DNA of 8,347 nucleotides from CAZKZZ01 sp964557375 (lineage in GTDB: Bacteria > Spirochaetota > Spirochaetia > SPDA01 > CAZJBZ01). Positions within the stretch are counted from its first letter, which is position 1. Every line of letters starts with the position of its first letter. Below are positions 1 to 6,808 of this stretch, one piece after another. The stretch spans positions 1-8,347 of the forward strand of contig CAZKZZ010000168.1 of the NCBI GenBank assembly GCA_964557375.1, in the 5' to 3' direction. The position numbers and the translations under genes are program-made. The notes under the pieces were generated by a model. The model saw only the letters and a list, made by a program, of their open reading frames with translations. It did no database searches and was not told where the DNA came from.

Positions 1-20
1 TATACCTGAGGCCGTTCTAT

Positions 21-50
21 TTGTTCAACCTGAAATTGTTCATTCTGAAC
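21..50. repeat. Imperfect 15-bp tandem repeat, two copies
   Basis: Two adjacent 15-mers (21-35 and 36-50) agree at 12 of 15 positions; each carries the small dyad TTCA-NNN-TGAA. They lie 30-60 bp beyond the stop codon of the dehydrogenase gene. Read on the minus strand the dyads could form short hairpins, but no T-run follows, so this is not a convincing terminator. No function can be assigned, and the left edge of the window hides any further copies. Confidence 0.35.
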
Positions 51-79
51 TTGGAAATCGATCTATGAGGGCAGCTTTA

Positions 80-1243
80 TCACGGCAGCTTGACCCAAAC
101 AGCACCTGCCTTACTCGACTCGACCGCCTTATAGATAAACTCCATTCCCCGGATTCCATCGTACACGGTGGGGAACGAATACTCATCCGTGGAAAGCGGT
201 TTTCCGTCGAGATGGGCCCGGATTGCAGTAATCGCACCGTTGTAGATGTTTGCAAACGCTTCGAAAAACCCTTCCGGATGGCCGTAGGGAATGCGGCCCG
301 CTTCGACTGCTTTATCCGAAAGTCCTGTCTGGCCCTTGGTAAGAATCCGGCGCGCCTGCCCGTCCATGGCAAGTTCGAGATCGTTCGGTTTTTCCTGCCG
401 CCACACGATGGAGCCTTTTGTCCCGTAAGCCCGGATCACGAGTCCGTTGTGCTCTCCCGGTGCAACCTGGCTTACGAAAAACACACCTTTTCCTCCTCCC
501 TCGAGCCGGAAGAGGGCATTGAAATCATCATCGAGTTTTCTGCCTTTGATAAAGGTGGAGACATCCGCGCACATCTCGGTCACCGTTTCTCCGGTGATAA
601 ACTCGAGAAGGTTTAAGGAGTGACTGCCGATATCTCCCAAAGTCCCGCCGATACCGGACTGATTGGGGTCCGCCCGCCAGGCAGCCTGTTTGTTCCCTTT
701 CTGTTCTACAAGGTCGTTCATCCACTCCTGCAGGTAACGTACTTCGACCTTGCGCGCCTGACCAAGTACTCCGCTTTTGAATAGGTGCCGGGCATGGCGC
801 GCCATGGGGTATCCGGTATAATTGTGGGTAAGACAGAAAACAAGACCGGTCTTCTCAACCACGGAGACGAGTTCCTGCGCCTCTTCGAGGGTAAACGTCA
901 TCGGCTTATCACAGACCACATGTATACCCGCATCGAGAAACATTTTGGAAACCGGGAAGTGGCTCTTATTAGGGGTGACAACACTTACGAAATCGATCCG
1001 TTTGTCATCGGGCAGGTCAGCTTCTTTTTCAGCCATCTCCTCGTAGGATTTATAGCAGCGGCCGGGGTCGAGGTAGAGCTCCTCTCCGGTTTGTTTTGTA
1101 TTTTCGAAATCTCTCGAAAAACAGCCTGCAACCAGTTCCGCCTGACCGTCGAGAGCTGCTGCGATCCGATGAACGGAACCGATAAGACTTCCTTTTCCTC
1201 CTCCTACCATACCGAATCTCAATTTACGCTTCCAGGATGTCAT
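80..1243 (-). CDS. Gfo/Idh/MocA-family NAD(P)-dependent sugar dehydrogenase
   Basis: Cytosolic oxidoreductase of 387 aa, probably acting on a sugar, sugar acid or polyol with NAD(P). The N-terminal Rossmann fold begins with a glycine-rich loop (GGGKGSLIG, residues 14-22). The family EKP motif appears as CDKP (111-114), with K113 the expected catalytic lysine. The C-terminal dimer/substrate domain contains GDIGSH (203-208), whose histidine sits where the family has its catalytic H. Length is normal for the family. The start has a strong Shine-Dalgarno (GGAGG, 6 nt spacing) and its ATG overlaps the TGA of the upstream aldolase gene (ATGA), so the two are translationally coupled and co-transcribed. 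The pairing suggests a shared catabolic pathway. Substrate is unknown; the family covers inositol, glucose-fructose, scyllo-inositol and many uncharacterised activities, so a narrower name is not justified. Confidence 0.9.
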   Translation of the reverse strand: MTSWKRKLRFGMVGGGKGSLIGSVHRIAAALDGQAELVAGCFSRDFENTKQTGEELYLDPGRCYKSYEEMAEKEADLPDDKRIDFVSVVTPNKSHFPVSKMFLDAGIHVVCDKPMTFTLEEAQELVSVVEKTGLVFCLTHNYTGYPMARHARHLFKSGVLGQARKVEVRYLQEWMNDLVEQKGNKQAAWRADPNQSGIGGTLGDIGSHSLNLLEFITGETVTEMCADVSTFIKGRKLDDDFNALFRLEGGGKGVFFVSQVAPGEHNGLVIRAYGTKGSIVWRQEKPNDLELAMDGQARRILTKGQTGLSDKAVEAGRIPYGHPEGFFEAFANIYNGAITAIRAHLDGKPLSTDEYSFPTVYDGIRGMEFIYKAVESSKAGAVWVKLP

Positions 1244-2085
1244 GAAGCACCTCCAAAAAGTGTTATTTTCTGTTTTATTCCTTTCTTGAGCCGTTCGAGC
1301 TGGGCTTCGAAAATAGTGAGCGGATTGTACTCTTGCGGATGGAGCGTGTGATAATCACAAAAACCGTCGATGAGGTCCCGTTTCAGCTGTGTGCCGATAT
1401 TGATTTTTGCACAACCGAGTTCGATACTTCGAATAAAGATCTCATCTGATAGCCCGGTCCCCCCATGAAGAGCGAGAGGAACACCGGTACGCCGGGCTAT
1501 TTCTTCGAGACGCTCAAAATCCACATTGGGCTCTCCTTTATAGAGGCCGTGTACCGTCCCGACAGCAGGTGCAAATACATCGAGAGCAACCCGCTCGCAA
1601 AACCGCTCCGCTTCATCCGGGTCTGCCAACGGAACATCGATCCCCGCGGTAATATCATCCTCCTTCCCGCCGATCGCCCCCAGTTCGGCCTCAAGAGATA
1701 CACCGCGGGAGGACGCATACACGGCTGCTTCCTCAGAGAGGGCAACATTTTCTTCGAACGGAAGATGGGACCCGTCGAACATTACCGATGTCCATCCCCC
1801 GTCTACGCACCGTCTAAGATAATCGAGGTCTCTGCAGTGGTCGAGATGAAGGACAAGCGGTACCGAAATCCGCTCTGCAAGCCCCGAATACCACCCGGCC
1901 ATGGTCTCTATGCCCCACAGCTTGACCGCCGCAACCGAAGTTTGAATGATGGCAGGCGCTGCCAGCTCTTCCGCGCTTTCGGCCACCGCTCTCATGCAGG
2001 GGTAATCGTAGCAGTTGAATGCCCCGATCGCGTACCCTTCCGCTTTGGCCGTCGAGAGGACCTCGTGTAATGTTGCTTTCGGCAT
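1240..2085 (-). CDS. Class II (zinc) ketose-bisphosphate aldolase, FbaA/KbaY/GatY-like
   Basis: Cytosolic zinc aldolase of 281 aa, expected to cleave a ketose mono- or bisphosphate to DHAP plus an aldehyde. Visible active-site elements, by analogy with E. coli class II aldolase: HLDH at 80-83 (catalytic D82, zinc H83), EAELG at 132-136 (E134), VHGLYKG from 178 (zinc H179), LHGGTG at 206-211 (zinc H207), and the phosphate-binding KINIGT at 227-232. The last motif differs from the common KINVAT/KVNVAT. The reading frame stays open to an ATG at 2142, but I chose the ATG at 2085: homology begins there (MPKATLHEVL) and a GGAG lies 10 nt upstream; the extra 19 residues look non-coding and contain promoter-like sequence. 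It overlaps the dehydrogenase by 4 bases. Fructose-, tagatose- or sulfo-sugar-phosphate substrates are all possible. Confidence 0.92.
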   Translation of the reverse strand: MPKATLHEVLSTAKAEGYAIGAFNCYDYPCMRAVAESAEELAAPAIIQTSVAAVKLWGIETMAGWYSGLAERISVPLVLHLDHCRDLDYLRRCVDGGWTSVMFDGSHLPFEENVALSEEAAVYASSRGVSLEAELGAIGGKEDDITAGIDVPLADPDEAERFCERVALDVFAPAVGTVHGLYKGEPNVDFERLEEIARRTGVPLALHGGTGLSDEIFIRSIELGCAKINIGTQLKRDLIDGFCDYHTLHPQEYNPLTIFEAQLERLKKGIKQKITLFGGAS

Positions 2086-2128
2086 CTGTTCGTTACTCCG
2101 TTTGTGCTCCCAGTATTGTACTCTCGAT

Positions 2129-2158
2129 ATTGTACTCTCCACCTTATTCGAATAGCAA
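2129..2158 (-). promoter_or_regulatory. Candidate sigma70-type promoter for aldolase-dehydrogenase operon
   Basis: On the minus strand a -35-like TTGCTA (2158-2153) is followed after 18 nt by TACAAT (2134-2129), some 45 bp upstream of the aldolase ATG. The -10 lies within a tandem repeat: the 12-mer GAGAGTACAATA occurs exactly twice (complement of 2128-2139 and 2114-2125, period 14), so a second TACAAT is present. The repeat could be duplicated -10 elements or a regulator half-site pair. Moderate match to consensus only. Confidence 0.4.
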
Positions 2159-2167
2159 GGGGAGAAT

Positions 2168-2184
2168 ACTGTTTATAAAACAGT
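2168..2184. promoter_or_regulatory. Perfect 7-bp dyad in divergent aldolase/rlpA region (candidate operator)
   Basis: ACTGTTT-ATA-AAACAGT is a perfect inverted repeat lying between the divergent aldolase and rlpA genes. It contains a TATAAA box on both strands, lies 24 bp upstream of the rlpA start and about 10 bp upstream of the proposed -35 of the aldolase promoter. Placement and symmetry suit a dimeric regulator, but no second copy was found in the window and no regulator gene is present, so the role is inferred. Confidence 0.4.
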
Positions 2185-2207
2185 CCGAGCAGTCGATATA
2201 TAAAAAT

Positions 2208-2834
2208 ATGAAAAGAGTTTATCGCTTGGCTTTGTTGATTGTATTGCTTTTTGTTTCGGCTCCTGTTCTCTTCGCCTTCCAAACGGGGAATGCTTCCTGG
2301 TATGGAGGCAAATTCCAGGGACGGCCGACTGCAAACGGAGAGATTTTCGATACAAACAAATTTACTGCCGCCCACCGGACCCTGCCTTTCGGTACCCGTG
2401 TCAAAGTCACTAACTTGAGAAACGGTAAATCAACGGTGGTGCGTATCAACGACCGGGGTCCGTTTATTCAAGGTCGAATAATCGACCTCTCCAAGGCCGC
2501 AGCGGAAGCAATCGGTATGATAGATACAGGTACGGCACCGGTGAGCATAGAAGTGGTCGAAGATGTAGCCGGGCGGGCCGAGGTAAAACAGGAAACAAGC
2601 AAATACGATCTCAGTGAACGGTACACTATTCAGGTAGGCTCCTATTCAATGACCCGGAACGCGCTTTCCATGCGCAAGAAACTCGAAACTCATGGTTTAC
2701 CTGCCGTTTTTGAATCCGGAGGAGAGGGAATTGTCCGGGTAATTCTTCCCGATATTGAAGCATCTGCACTTGATTCGGTGCGGGAGAAGCTAACTGAAGC
2801 GGGAATTACCGACATTTTAGTCCGTCGTAACTAG
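2208..2834 (+). CDS. rlpA: RlpA-like septal/rare lipoprotein A family protein with SPOR domain
   Basis: Exported 208-aa protein of the RlpA family, whose characterised members (Pseudomonas) are lytic transglycosylases that cleave peptide-free glycan strands at the division septum. Order: signal peptide (residues 1-23, MKR then a hydrophobic run ending LFA), double-psi beta-barrel (about 26-118), linker, SPOR domain (about 138-206) for binding denuded septal glycan. Barrel motifs are GNASWYGG (27-34), TANGEIFD (41-48), AAHRTLPFGT (54-63), NDRGPF (81-86) and GRIIDLSKAAAEAIG (89-103). E45, H56 and D82 match the residues important in Pseudomonas RlpA. There is no lipobox cysteine after the signal peptide, so it should be periplasmic rather than a lipoprotein. 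I chose the ATG at 2208 because the frame upstream has no signal sequence and reads antisense to the aldolase; the Shine-Dalgarno is poor (AT-rich leader). Its place among sugar genes looks incidental. Confidence 0.93.
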   Translation: MKRVYRLALLIVLLFVSAPVLFAFQTGNASWYGGKFQGRPTANGEIFDTNKFTAAHRTLPFGTRVKVTNLRNGKSTVVRINDRGPFIQGRIIDLSKAAAEAIGMIDTGTAPVSIEVVEDVAGRAEVKQETSKYDLSERYTIQVGSYSMTRNALSMRKKLETHGLPAVFESGGEGIVRVILPDIEASALDSVREKLTEAGITDILVRRN

Positions 2835-2840
2835 TTTTTA

Positions 2841-2871
2841 GTGCCACAAACCTTGTTGCACATCAATTTTT
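2841..2871 (+). terminator. Probable intrinsic terminator after rlpA
   Basis: Seven bases after the rlpA stop, GTGC-C-ACAA / TTGT-T-GCAC forms an 8-bp stem with one C/T mismatch and a 3-nt loop (2841-2861), followed after a short gap by TTTTT (2867-2871). It lies in the 39-bp gap between convergent rlpA and the kinase. On the opposite strand no T-run follows, so it would serve rlpA only. The 5-nt gap before the T-run makes it a weak example. Confidence 0.5.
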
Positions 2872-2873
2872 AC

Positions 2874-3908
2874 TTATAAAAACGTCTGATTTGGTTCCCG
2901 GAACCGATATTTCTCCCCGATCTTGCTCTTAACGTCGGTAAGCGGGCAGATCCCGCCCGTAGCGCTCGCCTCGAAAAGACAGGCACAGGCAATGGCGGAA
3001 GCGGTCTTGAGCGCTTCTTCGGGTCCCCATCCTTCATAGATACCTGCCAAGATACCGGCACAGAACGCGTCCCCGGCTCCCACAGAGCTCAAGATATCCG
3101 AATCGGCAACATGATACGACGGGTGCACCGTTGCTCCGTTCGAGGTGTCCATCCAAATGGAACCTTCGGGAAAATGGATAACAACTGTTTTGGAAACCCC
3201 TTTCTCTATCACTTTTGCAGCAGCCTGCTCGAGGGCCTTCCTGTTGATTCCCTTTTTCCCTCTGATTTCAATGCCGGTAATCTTTTCCGCCTCCACTTCA
3301 TTGATGATGCAGTAATCAACATACGGTAAGGTCGGCAGTACTATCTTTGAAAACCTGTCGGACGACTCACTTACCACATCGATACTGGTCTCGATTCCTG
3401 CCTCTTTGACCTGGTGCAGCAATCTTCCGGCGACTGTACCGAACTCAGGATCAGGTTCATCCATGCTGTCTAAGAGAAGAAGATATCCGAAATGAAATAT
3501 GTTGATTTTTTTTTCTACGAGTTTGTCGATGGATACATGGTCCGGATTAAACAGGGCATTTGCCCCCCGTGCATGAAAGAAAGTCCTCTCCCCGCTACCT
3601 TGGAGGGTCATCACATCTGTATAACTGGTTGGATAATCATCGAGGGCTATCAGCATCTCGGAATCGATCCCTAAGGTTCGACAGTGTTCCCGGAGAAACT
3701 CCCCATAGCTGTCTCCACCCACACATCCGATCCCGTAGAGAGGAATGTCTAACTTCAATTTTGCAATATCGGTCAGAACATTGTGAGGCGAACCTCCTCC
3801 ACCGTGTTTCTCATCCAAGATATTGGCCAACTCCCCTCTGCCCGGCCAGGTATCGATAAACTTGACCGCATCCACAATCCAATTTCCAGCACACGCTATT
3901 CCTGCCAT
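2874..3908 (-). CDS. PfkB/ribokinase-family carbohydrate kinase
   Basis: Cytosolic ATP-dependent sugar kinase of 344 aa. Visible family signatures: the N-terminal glycine-rich substrate region (GGGGSPHNVLTDIAKL, 36-51), the lid-proximal GGDSYGEFLR (64-73), the NxxE motif (N203, E206) used for Mg-phosphate binding, and the C-terminal signature VGAGDAFCAGIL (276-287), with D280 the catalytic base and GAGD the anion hole. The stretch GERTFFHARGANA (106-118) is characteristic of a sugar-kinase branch rather than adenosine kinase or ribokinase proper. The start has GGGAGG 6 nt upstream. It is divergent from the UroD-isomerase operon and is the only kinase in the window, so it plausibly phosphorylates the ketose made by the isomerase before aldol cleavage. 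That link is inferred from neighbourhood; the substrate and phosphorylated position are not readable. Confidence 0.9.
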   Translation of the reverse strand: MAGIACAGNWIVDAVKFIDTWPGRGELANILDEKHGGGGSPHNVLTDIAKLKLDIPLYGIGCVGGDSYGEFLREHCRTLGIDSEMLIALDDYPTSYTDVMTLQGSGERTFFHARGANALFNPDHVSIDKLVEKKINIFHFGYLLLLDSMDEPDPEFGTVAGRLLHQVKEAGIETSIDVVSESSDRFSKIVLPTLPYVDYCIINEVEAEKITGIEIRGKKGINRKALEQAAAKVIEKGVSKTVVIHFPEGSIWMDTSNGATVHPSYHVADSDILSSVGAGDAFCAGILAGIYEGWGPEEALKTASAIACACLFEASATGGICPLTDVKSKIGEKYRFREPNQTFL

Positions 3909-3949
3909 GCAAAACCTCCCATGATGTACCGATATACTAAGTCATTCAT

Positions 3950-3978
3950 ATTCTACCATTTTTATCAACCTGTGTAAC
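3950..3978 (-). promoter_or_regulatory. Candidate promoter for the PfkB kinase gene
   Basis: On the minus strand GTTACA (3978-3973, 4 of 6 to TTGACA) and TAGAAT (3955-3950, 5 of 6 to TATAAT) are separated by 17 nt. This gives a leader of about 35 nt before the kinase ATG. An A/T-rich block just upstream on that strand (3983-3997, T-run then A-run) could act as an UP element. No equally good plus-strand promoter for the UroD operon was found in the same 203-bp intergenic region. Confidence 0.4.
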
Positions 3979-4004
3979 AACCAATTTTTTAAAAAAACCG
4001 CATA

Positions 4005-4017
4005 ACACACACACACA
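4005..4017. repeat. Short (AC)n tract
   Basis: Thirteen bases of alternating A and C in the kinase/UroD divergent intergenic region. Dinucleotide tracts can slip during replication and alter promoter spacing, but this one is short and not between recognisable promoter boxes. Noted as simple sequence only. Confidence 0.6.
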
Positions 4018-4098
4018 GGATCACAGGATTATTGACGAACAGGTCTAAACATGCAACTCTTCTCTATCTAAAGTAAACGATATAACGTAATCACAATC

Positions 4099-4104
4099 AG
4101 GAGG
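4099..4104 (+). promoter_or_regulatory. Strong ribosome binding site fixing a TTG start
   Basis: A perfect AGGAGG lies 7 nt before TTG at 4112. No ATG or GTG near the N-terminus would give the conserved UroD-family opening (LTSRERILNTIEGRPVDR); the next in-frame methionine is residue 66. This site decides the start of the UroD-like gene. Confidence 0.8.
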
Positions 4105-4111
4105 CAGCCGA

Positions 4112-5314
4112 TTGGAGAAACTTACGTCGAGAGAACGAATACTGAACACCATTGAGGGGAGACCGGTCGACCGAATCCCCATCTGGCCCCCCATCCCCTG
4201 GCATCCTCTCGCTCCTGGGCCGCCTGAAGGCGACTGGAAACTGCAGCCGAACTATCTCGCCATTTTGGACAAGGTGAAAGAACATTGTGATTTCCTGGTT
4301 AATTTGATGATTCCGGAGGGCCGCACCCATGAAAGTTCGGTAGAAGAGTATGCCCGCCGCGCCGCCTATGGCGGTATCTTCGACCGCAGGTTCTTTTTGA
4401 GCCCGCCGGAGCTCATATCATCACATGATGAAATAGATGAATCGGGTTCCAAAATAACTACGTACACCCTACAGACACCGAAAGGGGACCTCCGTATGGT
4501 CGAGCGTATCGATCCTGGCATTGATACAACCTGGCTTACCGAGCCGCTTGTGAAAACCACTGATGATGCCGAAAAGCTGCTGTCAGTACCGTATCGATTT
4601 GATCCTCCTGATTTAGATTCTTTTTTTGCCGACGTCGAAGAACTCGGAGATAGTGGTGTACCGGTGATCTTCGTTACTTCCCCCATGGTGATGGTATCTC
4701 ATATGACGGACCTCCAGCGGTTTCTCGAATGGAGTATGCTGGAAAAACCTCTGGTAGACCGTATGATACAGACGATCTATGAACGCGAGGCGGAGCGGCT
4801 GCAGTACATCCTGGATAAAGGAGTCGATGCCATTATCCGCTTCGGCGGTTCCGAACAGGCCACCCCGCCGCTAATGCCCCATTCCTTTTTCGAGGAGTTC
4901 ATTCTCCAATATGAGAAACCGCTGTGGCAGTTGGCACAAAAAGCGGGAAAACATGTCTGGGTACACTGTCATGGTAAAATCAGCTCAGTCATAGACGATT
5001 TTATCGAAGGCGGCGTCGAGCTCACAGATCCGGTCGAACCTCCGCCGCAGGGAGATATCGAGATCGGTGAAGCGAAACGGAGAGCACGGAAGGGGCCGAT
5101 GACTCTCGTAGGCAACATCGAGCATGTTGATTTTTATAAACGGACACCGGAAGAAATGGAAAAACTTGTAGAAGAAGCGGTATGCACGGAAGGCAAAGAG
5201 TATCTCATCTTAGGGCACAGCGATTTTCTCATCTCAGAGATCAACGAAAAGACCCGCGATAACTGTATCAGTTATATTGAATCCGGAATAAAATACGGAA
5301 GGAGCGATATATGA
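4112..5314 (+). CDS. Uroporphyrinogen decarboxylase (UroD/MtaA) superfamily protein
   Basis: Cytosolic 400-aa TIM-barrel protein of the URO-D/methyltransferase superfamily, starting at TTG. It opens with the family signature SRERILNTIEGRPVDRIPI (6-24) and ends with DPVEPPPQGD (306-315), LVGNIE (332-337) and a terminal helix. It is unlikely to be true HemE: it is longer, lies with sugar genes rather than haem genes, and lacks the usual HemE N-terminal motif. MtaA/MtbA-like members transfer methyl groups via zinc bound by HxC and a distal C. Here the corresponding segments read HCHG (285-288) and LGHSDF (368-373), so histidines replace the cysteines. The operon start overlaps the isomerase by 4 bases (ATGA), implying coupled expression. 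Function may be methyl, carboxyl or other one-carbon chemistry on a sugar-derived substrate; no specific reaction can be claimed. Confidence 0.85.
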   Translation: MEKLTSRERILNTIEGRPVDRIPIWPPIPWHPLAPGPPEGDWKLQPNYLAILDKVKEHCDFLVNLMIPEGRTHESSVEEYARRAAYGGIFDRRFFLSPPELISSHDEIDESGSKITTYTLQTPKGDLRMVERIDPGIDTTWLTEPLVKTTDDAEKLLSVPYRFDPPDLDSFFADVEELGDSGVPVIFVTSPMVMVSHMTDLQRFLEWSMLEKPLVDRMIQTIYEREAERLQYILDKGVDAIIRFGGSEQATPPLMPHSFFEEFILQYEKPLWQLAQKAGKHVWVHCHGKISSVIDDFIEGGVELTDPVEPPPQGDIEIGEAKRRARKGPMTLVGNIEHVDFYKRTPEEMEKLVEEAVCTEGKEYLILGHSDFLISEINEKTRDNCISYIESGIKYGRSDI

Positions 5315-6726
5315 ATCAGAAAAAAACGACGTTCGCATTGATGCTTGCCAATCGGGGCTTTTTCCCCGGTTCCTTAATGGACGCAGCACGGGATGAACTG
5401 ACAGAAACGTTAGCCGAGCTCGGCCATCAGGTGATCATGATGCCGAAAGAATCAACAAGGTTCGGGGCAGTAGAGACACCGGAAGAGGGAAAACTGTTTG
5501 CCCGTTTTCTCCACGAGAACAAAGGGGAGTATGGGGGCGTTATTGTAAGCCTTCCCAATTTCGGCGATGAGAATGGTGCTGTAGAAGCGCTAAAAGATGC
5601 GGGGGTACCCATTTTGATTCATGCCTATCCGGATGATTTGGATAAAATGGCCCCTGAAAACAGACGGGACGCTTTCTGCGGTAAGCTCTCCATCATGGAT
5701 GTCTTGAAACAGAACAATGTTCCTTTCACTGCATTGAAGCCTCACGTTGTCTCGCCGAAAAGCGAGCGGTTCAAAGAGAACATCGAGTATTTTGATAAGG
5801 TGTGCAGAGTCGCCGGCGGGGTAAAAGGAATGCGGGTAGGCGCAATTGGAGCGAGAACGACCGCATTTAAAACGGTCCGTATTGATGAATTGGCCCTCCA
5901 AAAACATGGAATTACGATGGAAACGGTGGATTTGAGCGGGGTATTCAAGCGGATGAGGGATATTGATCCCGCAGGCAGTGCCTATAAAAACAAAAAAGAG
6001 AAGCTCACCGGGATCGGTTCATGGAAAGAGGTCCCGGACAACGCAACGGACAATCTTACCCGTCTTGCCGTTGTACTGGAGCAATTGGCTGAGGAGATGG
6101 AACTGGATGCAATGGCGGTCCGCTGCTGGATCGAAATGCAGGAACAGCTCGGCATCTCTCCATGTGTCGTCTTGGGCGAGCTCATCGACAACGGAATACC
6201 GGCCGCGTGTGAGGTCGATGTGGGTAATGCCGTTACCATGTATGCTCTCTCCCTGGCATCCGGTAAATCAGCTACTTGTCTAGACTGGAACAACAATTAC
6301 GGCGAGGATGATAACCGCTGCATCCTCTTCCACTGCGGGCCGGTCCCCGAAAGTCTCATGGACGGCAGGGGTACGGTTACTGACCACGGGATTCTTCAGA
6401 ATGCGGTCGGGAAGGGGTGCAGCTATGGATGCAATCAGGGCCGAATCGCACCCGGACAATTTTCATTCGGCAGTCTCACCACAGTGGACGGGAGAATCTC
6501 CTGTTATCTCGGAACGGGTGAGTTTACGACCGATGAAATCCCTGAGGAGTTCTTCGGCTGTGCGGGGGTTGCAAAAATTCCGGGGCTGCAGGATGTTCTG
6601 CTCCACATCGGGAGGAACGGACATAGACACCATGTCAGTGTTACTCCGGGCAACGTCATTATGCCGGTAAGAGAAGCCTTGAGCTATTATCTTGGTTTTG
6701 AAATTGCCCTGCCGCAGCGGGACTGA
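5311..6726 (+). CDS. L-fucose/L-arabinose isomerase-family protein
   Basis: Cytosolic metal-dependent aldose-ketose isomerase homologue of 471 aa, shorter than FucI (about 590 aa) and typical of the broad FucI-like group. N-terminal domains (about 1-170) are Rossmann-like; the central part has GMRVGAIGARTTAF (173-186). Probable metal-site segments are RCWIEMQE (271-278; E275), ACEVDVGNAVTMY (299-311; E301 or D303) and the C-terminal GHRHHVSV (437-444; H440/H441). HCGPVP (341-346) is also conserved in the family. Start: AAGGAG 6 nt upstream, ATG overlapping the previous stop. The L-fucose isomerase-like family includes enzymes acting on arabinose, fucose and, in sulfoglycolysis, sulfoquinovose, so substrate is open. 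With the neighbouring kinase and class II aldolase it would complete an isomerase-kinase-aldolase route; that role is inferred. Confidence 0.88.
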   Translation: MNQKKTTFALMLANRGFFPGSLMDAARDELTETLAELGHQVIMMPKESTRFGAVETPEEGKLFARFLHENKGEYGGVIVSLPNFGDENGAVEALKDAGVPILIHAYPDDLDKMAPENRRDAFCGKLSIMDVLKQNNVPFTALKPHVVSPKSERFKENIEYFDKVCRVAGGVKGMRVGAIGARTTAFKTVRIDELALQKHGITMETVDLSGVFKRMRDIDPAGSAYKNKKEKLTGIGSWKEVPDNATDNLTRLAVVLEQLAEEMELDAMAVRCWIEMQEQLGISPCVVLGELIDNGIPAACEVDVGNAVTMYALSLASGKSATCLDWNNNYGEDDNRCILFHCGPVPESLMDGRGTVTDHGILQNAVGKGCSYGCNQGRIAPGQFSFGSLTTVDGRISCYLGTGEFTTDEIPEEFFGCAGVAKIPGLQDVLLHIGRNGHRHHVSVTPGNVIMPVREALSYYLGFEIALPQRD

Positions 6727-6743
6727 TCCGGCGGCTGCATCGG

Positions 6744-6807
6744 TTGTCGGCCGCTTTCATTGTCAGTCAATGTCATTGTCGGCCAAAGCCGGTGTCAGAG
6801 AGCGATA
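6744..6807. repeat. Degenerate 16-bp periodic repeat between isomerase and methyltransferase
   Basis: TTGTC recurs at 6744, 6760 and 6776, and as GTGTC at 6792, exactly 16 bp apart. The first and third units share TTGTCGGCC, the first two share CATTGTC/TTTCA-type ends. Units are only about 10-11 of 16 identical. It fills most of the 82-bp spacer in front of the methyltransferase, whose ribosome site (AGAGAG, 6 nt spacing) is inside the last unit. Function unknown; a decayed tandem duplication is the simplest explanation. Confidence 0.45.
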
Positions 6808-6808
6808 G

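Noticed and set aside
65..616. Plus-strand open frame of 183 codons, and a similar one at 785-1351
   Set aside because: Both lie opposite the well-supported dehydrogenase gene, lack domains and ribosome sites, and result from its codon bias.
1465..2070. Plus-strand open frame of 201 codons
   Set aside because: Antisense to the aldolase, whose catalytic motifs are intact; no recognisable protein features.
2086..2142. Longer aldolase start at 2142
   Set aside because: The extra 19 residues match nothing in the family and cover the promoter-like tandem repeats; the ATG at 2085 has a Shine-Dalgarno and the family N-terminus.
4112..5314. Annotation as HemE (haem biosynthesis uroporphyrinogen decarboxylase)
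   Set aside because: Length, divergent motifs and the sugar-gene context point to another branch of the superfamily; no haem genes are near.
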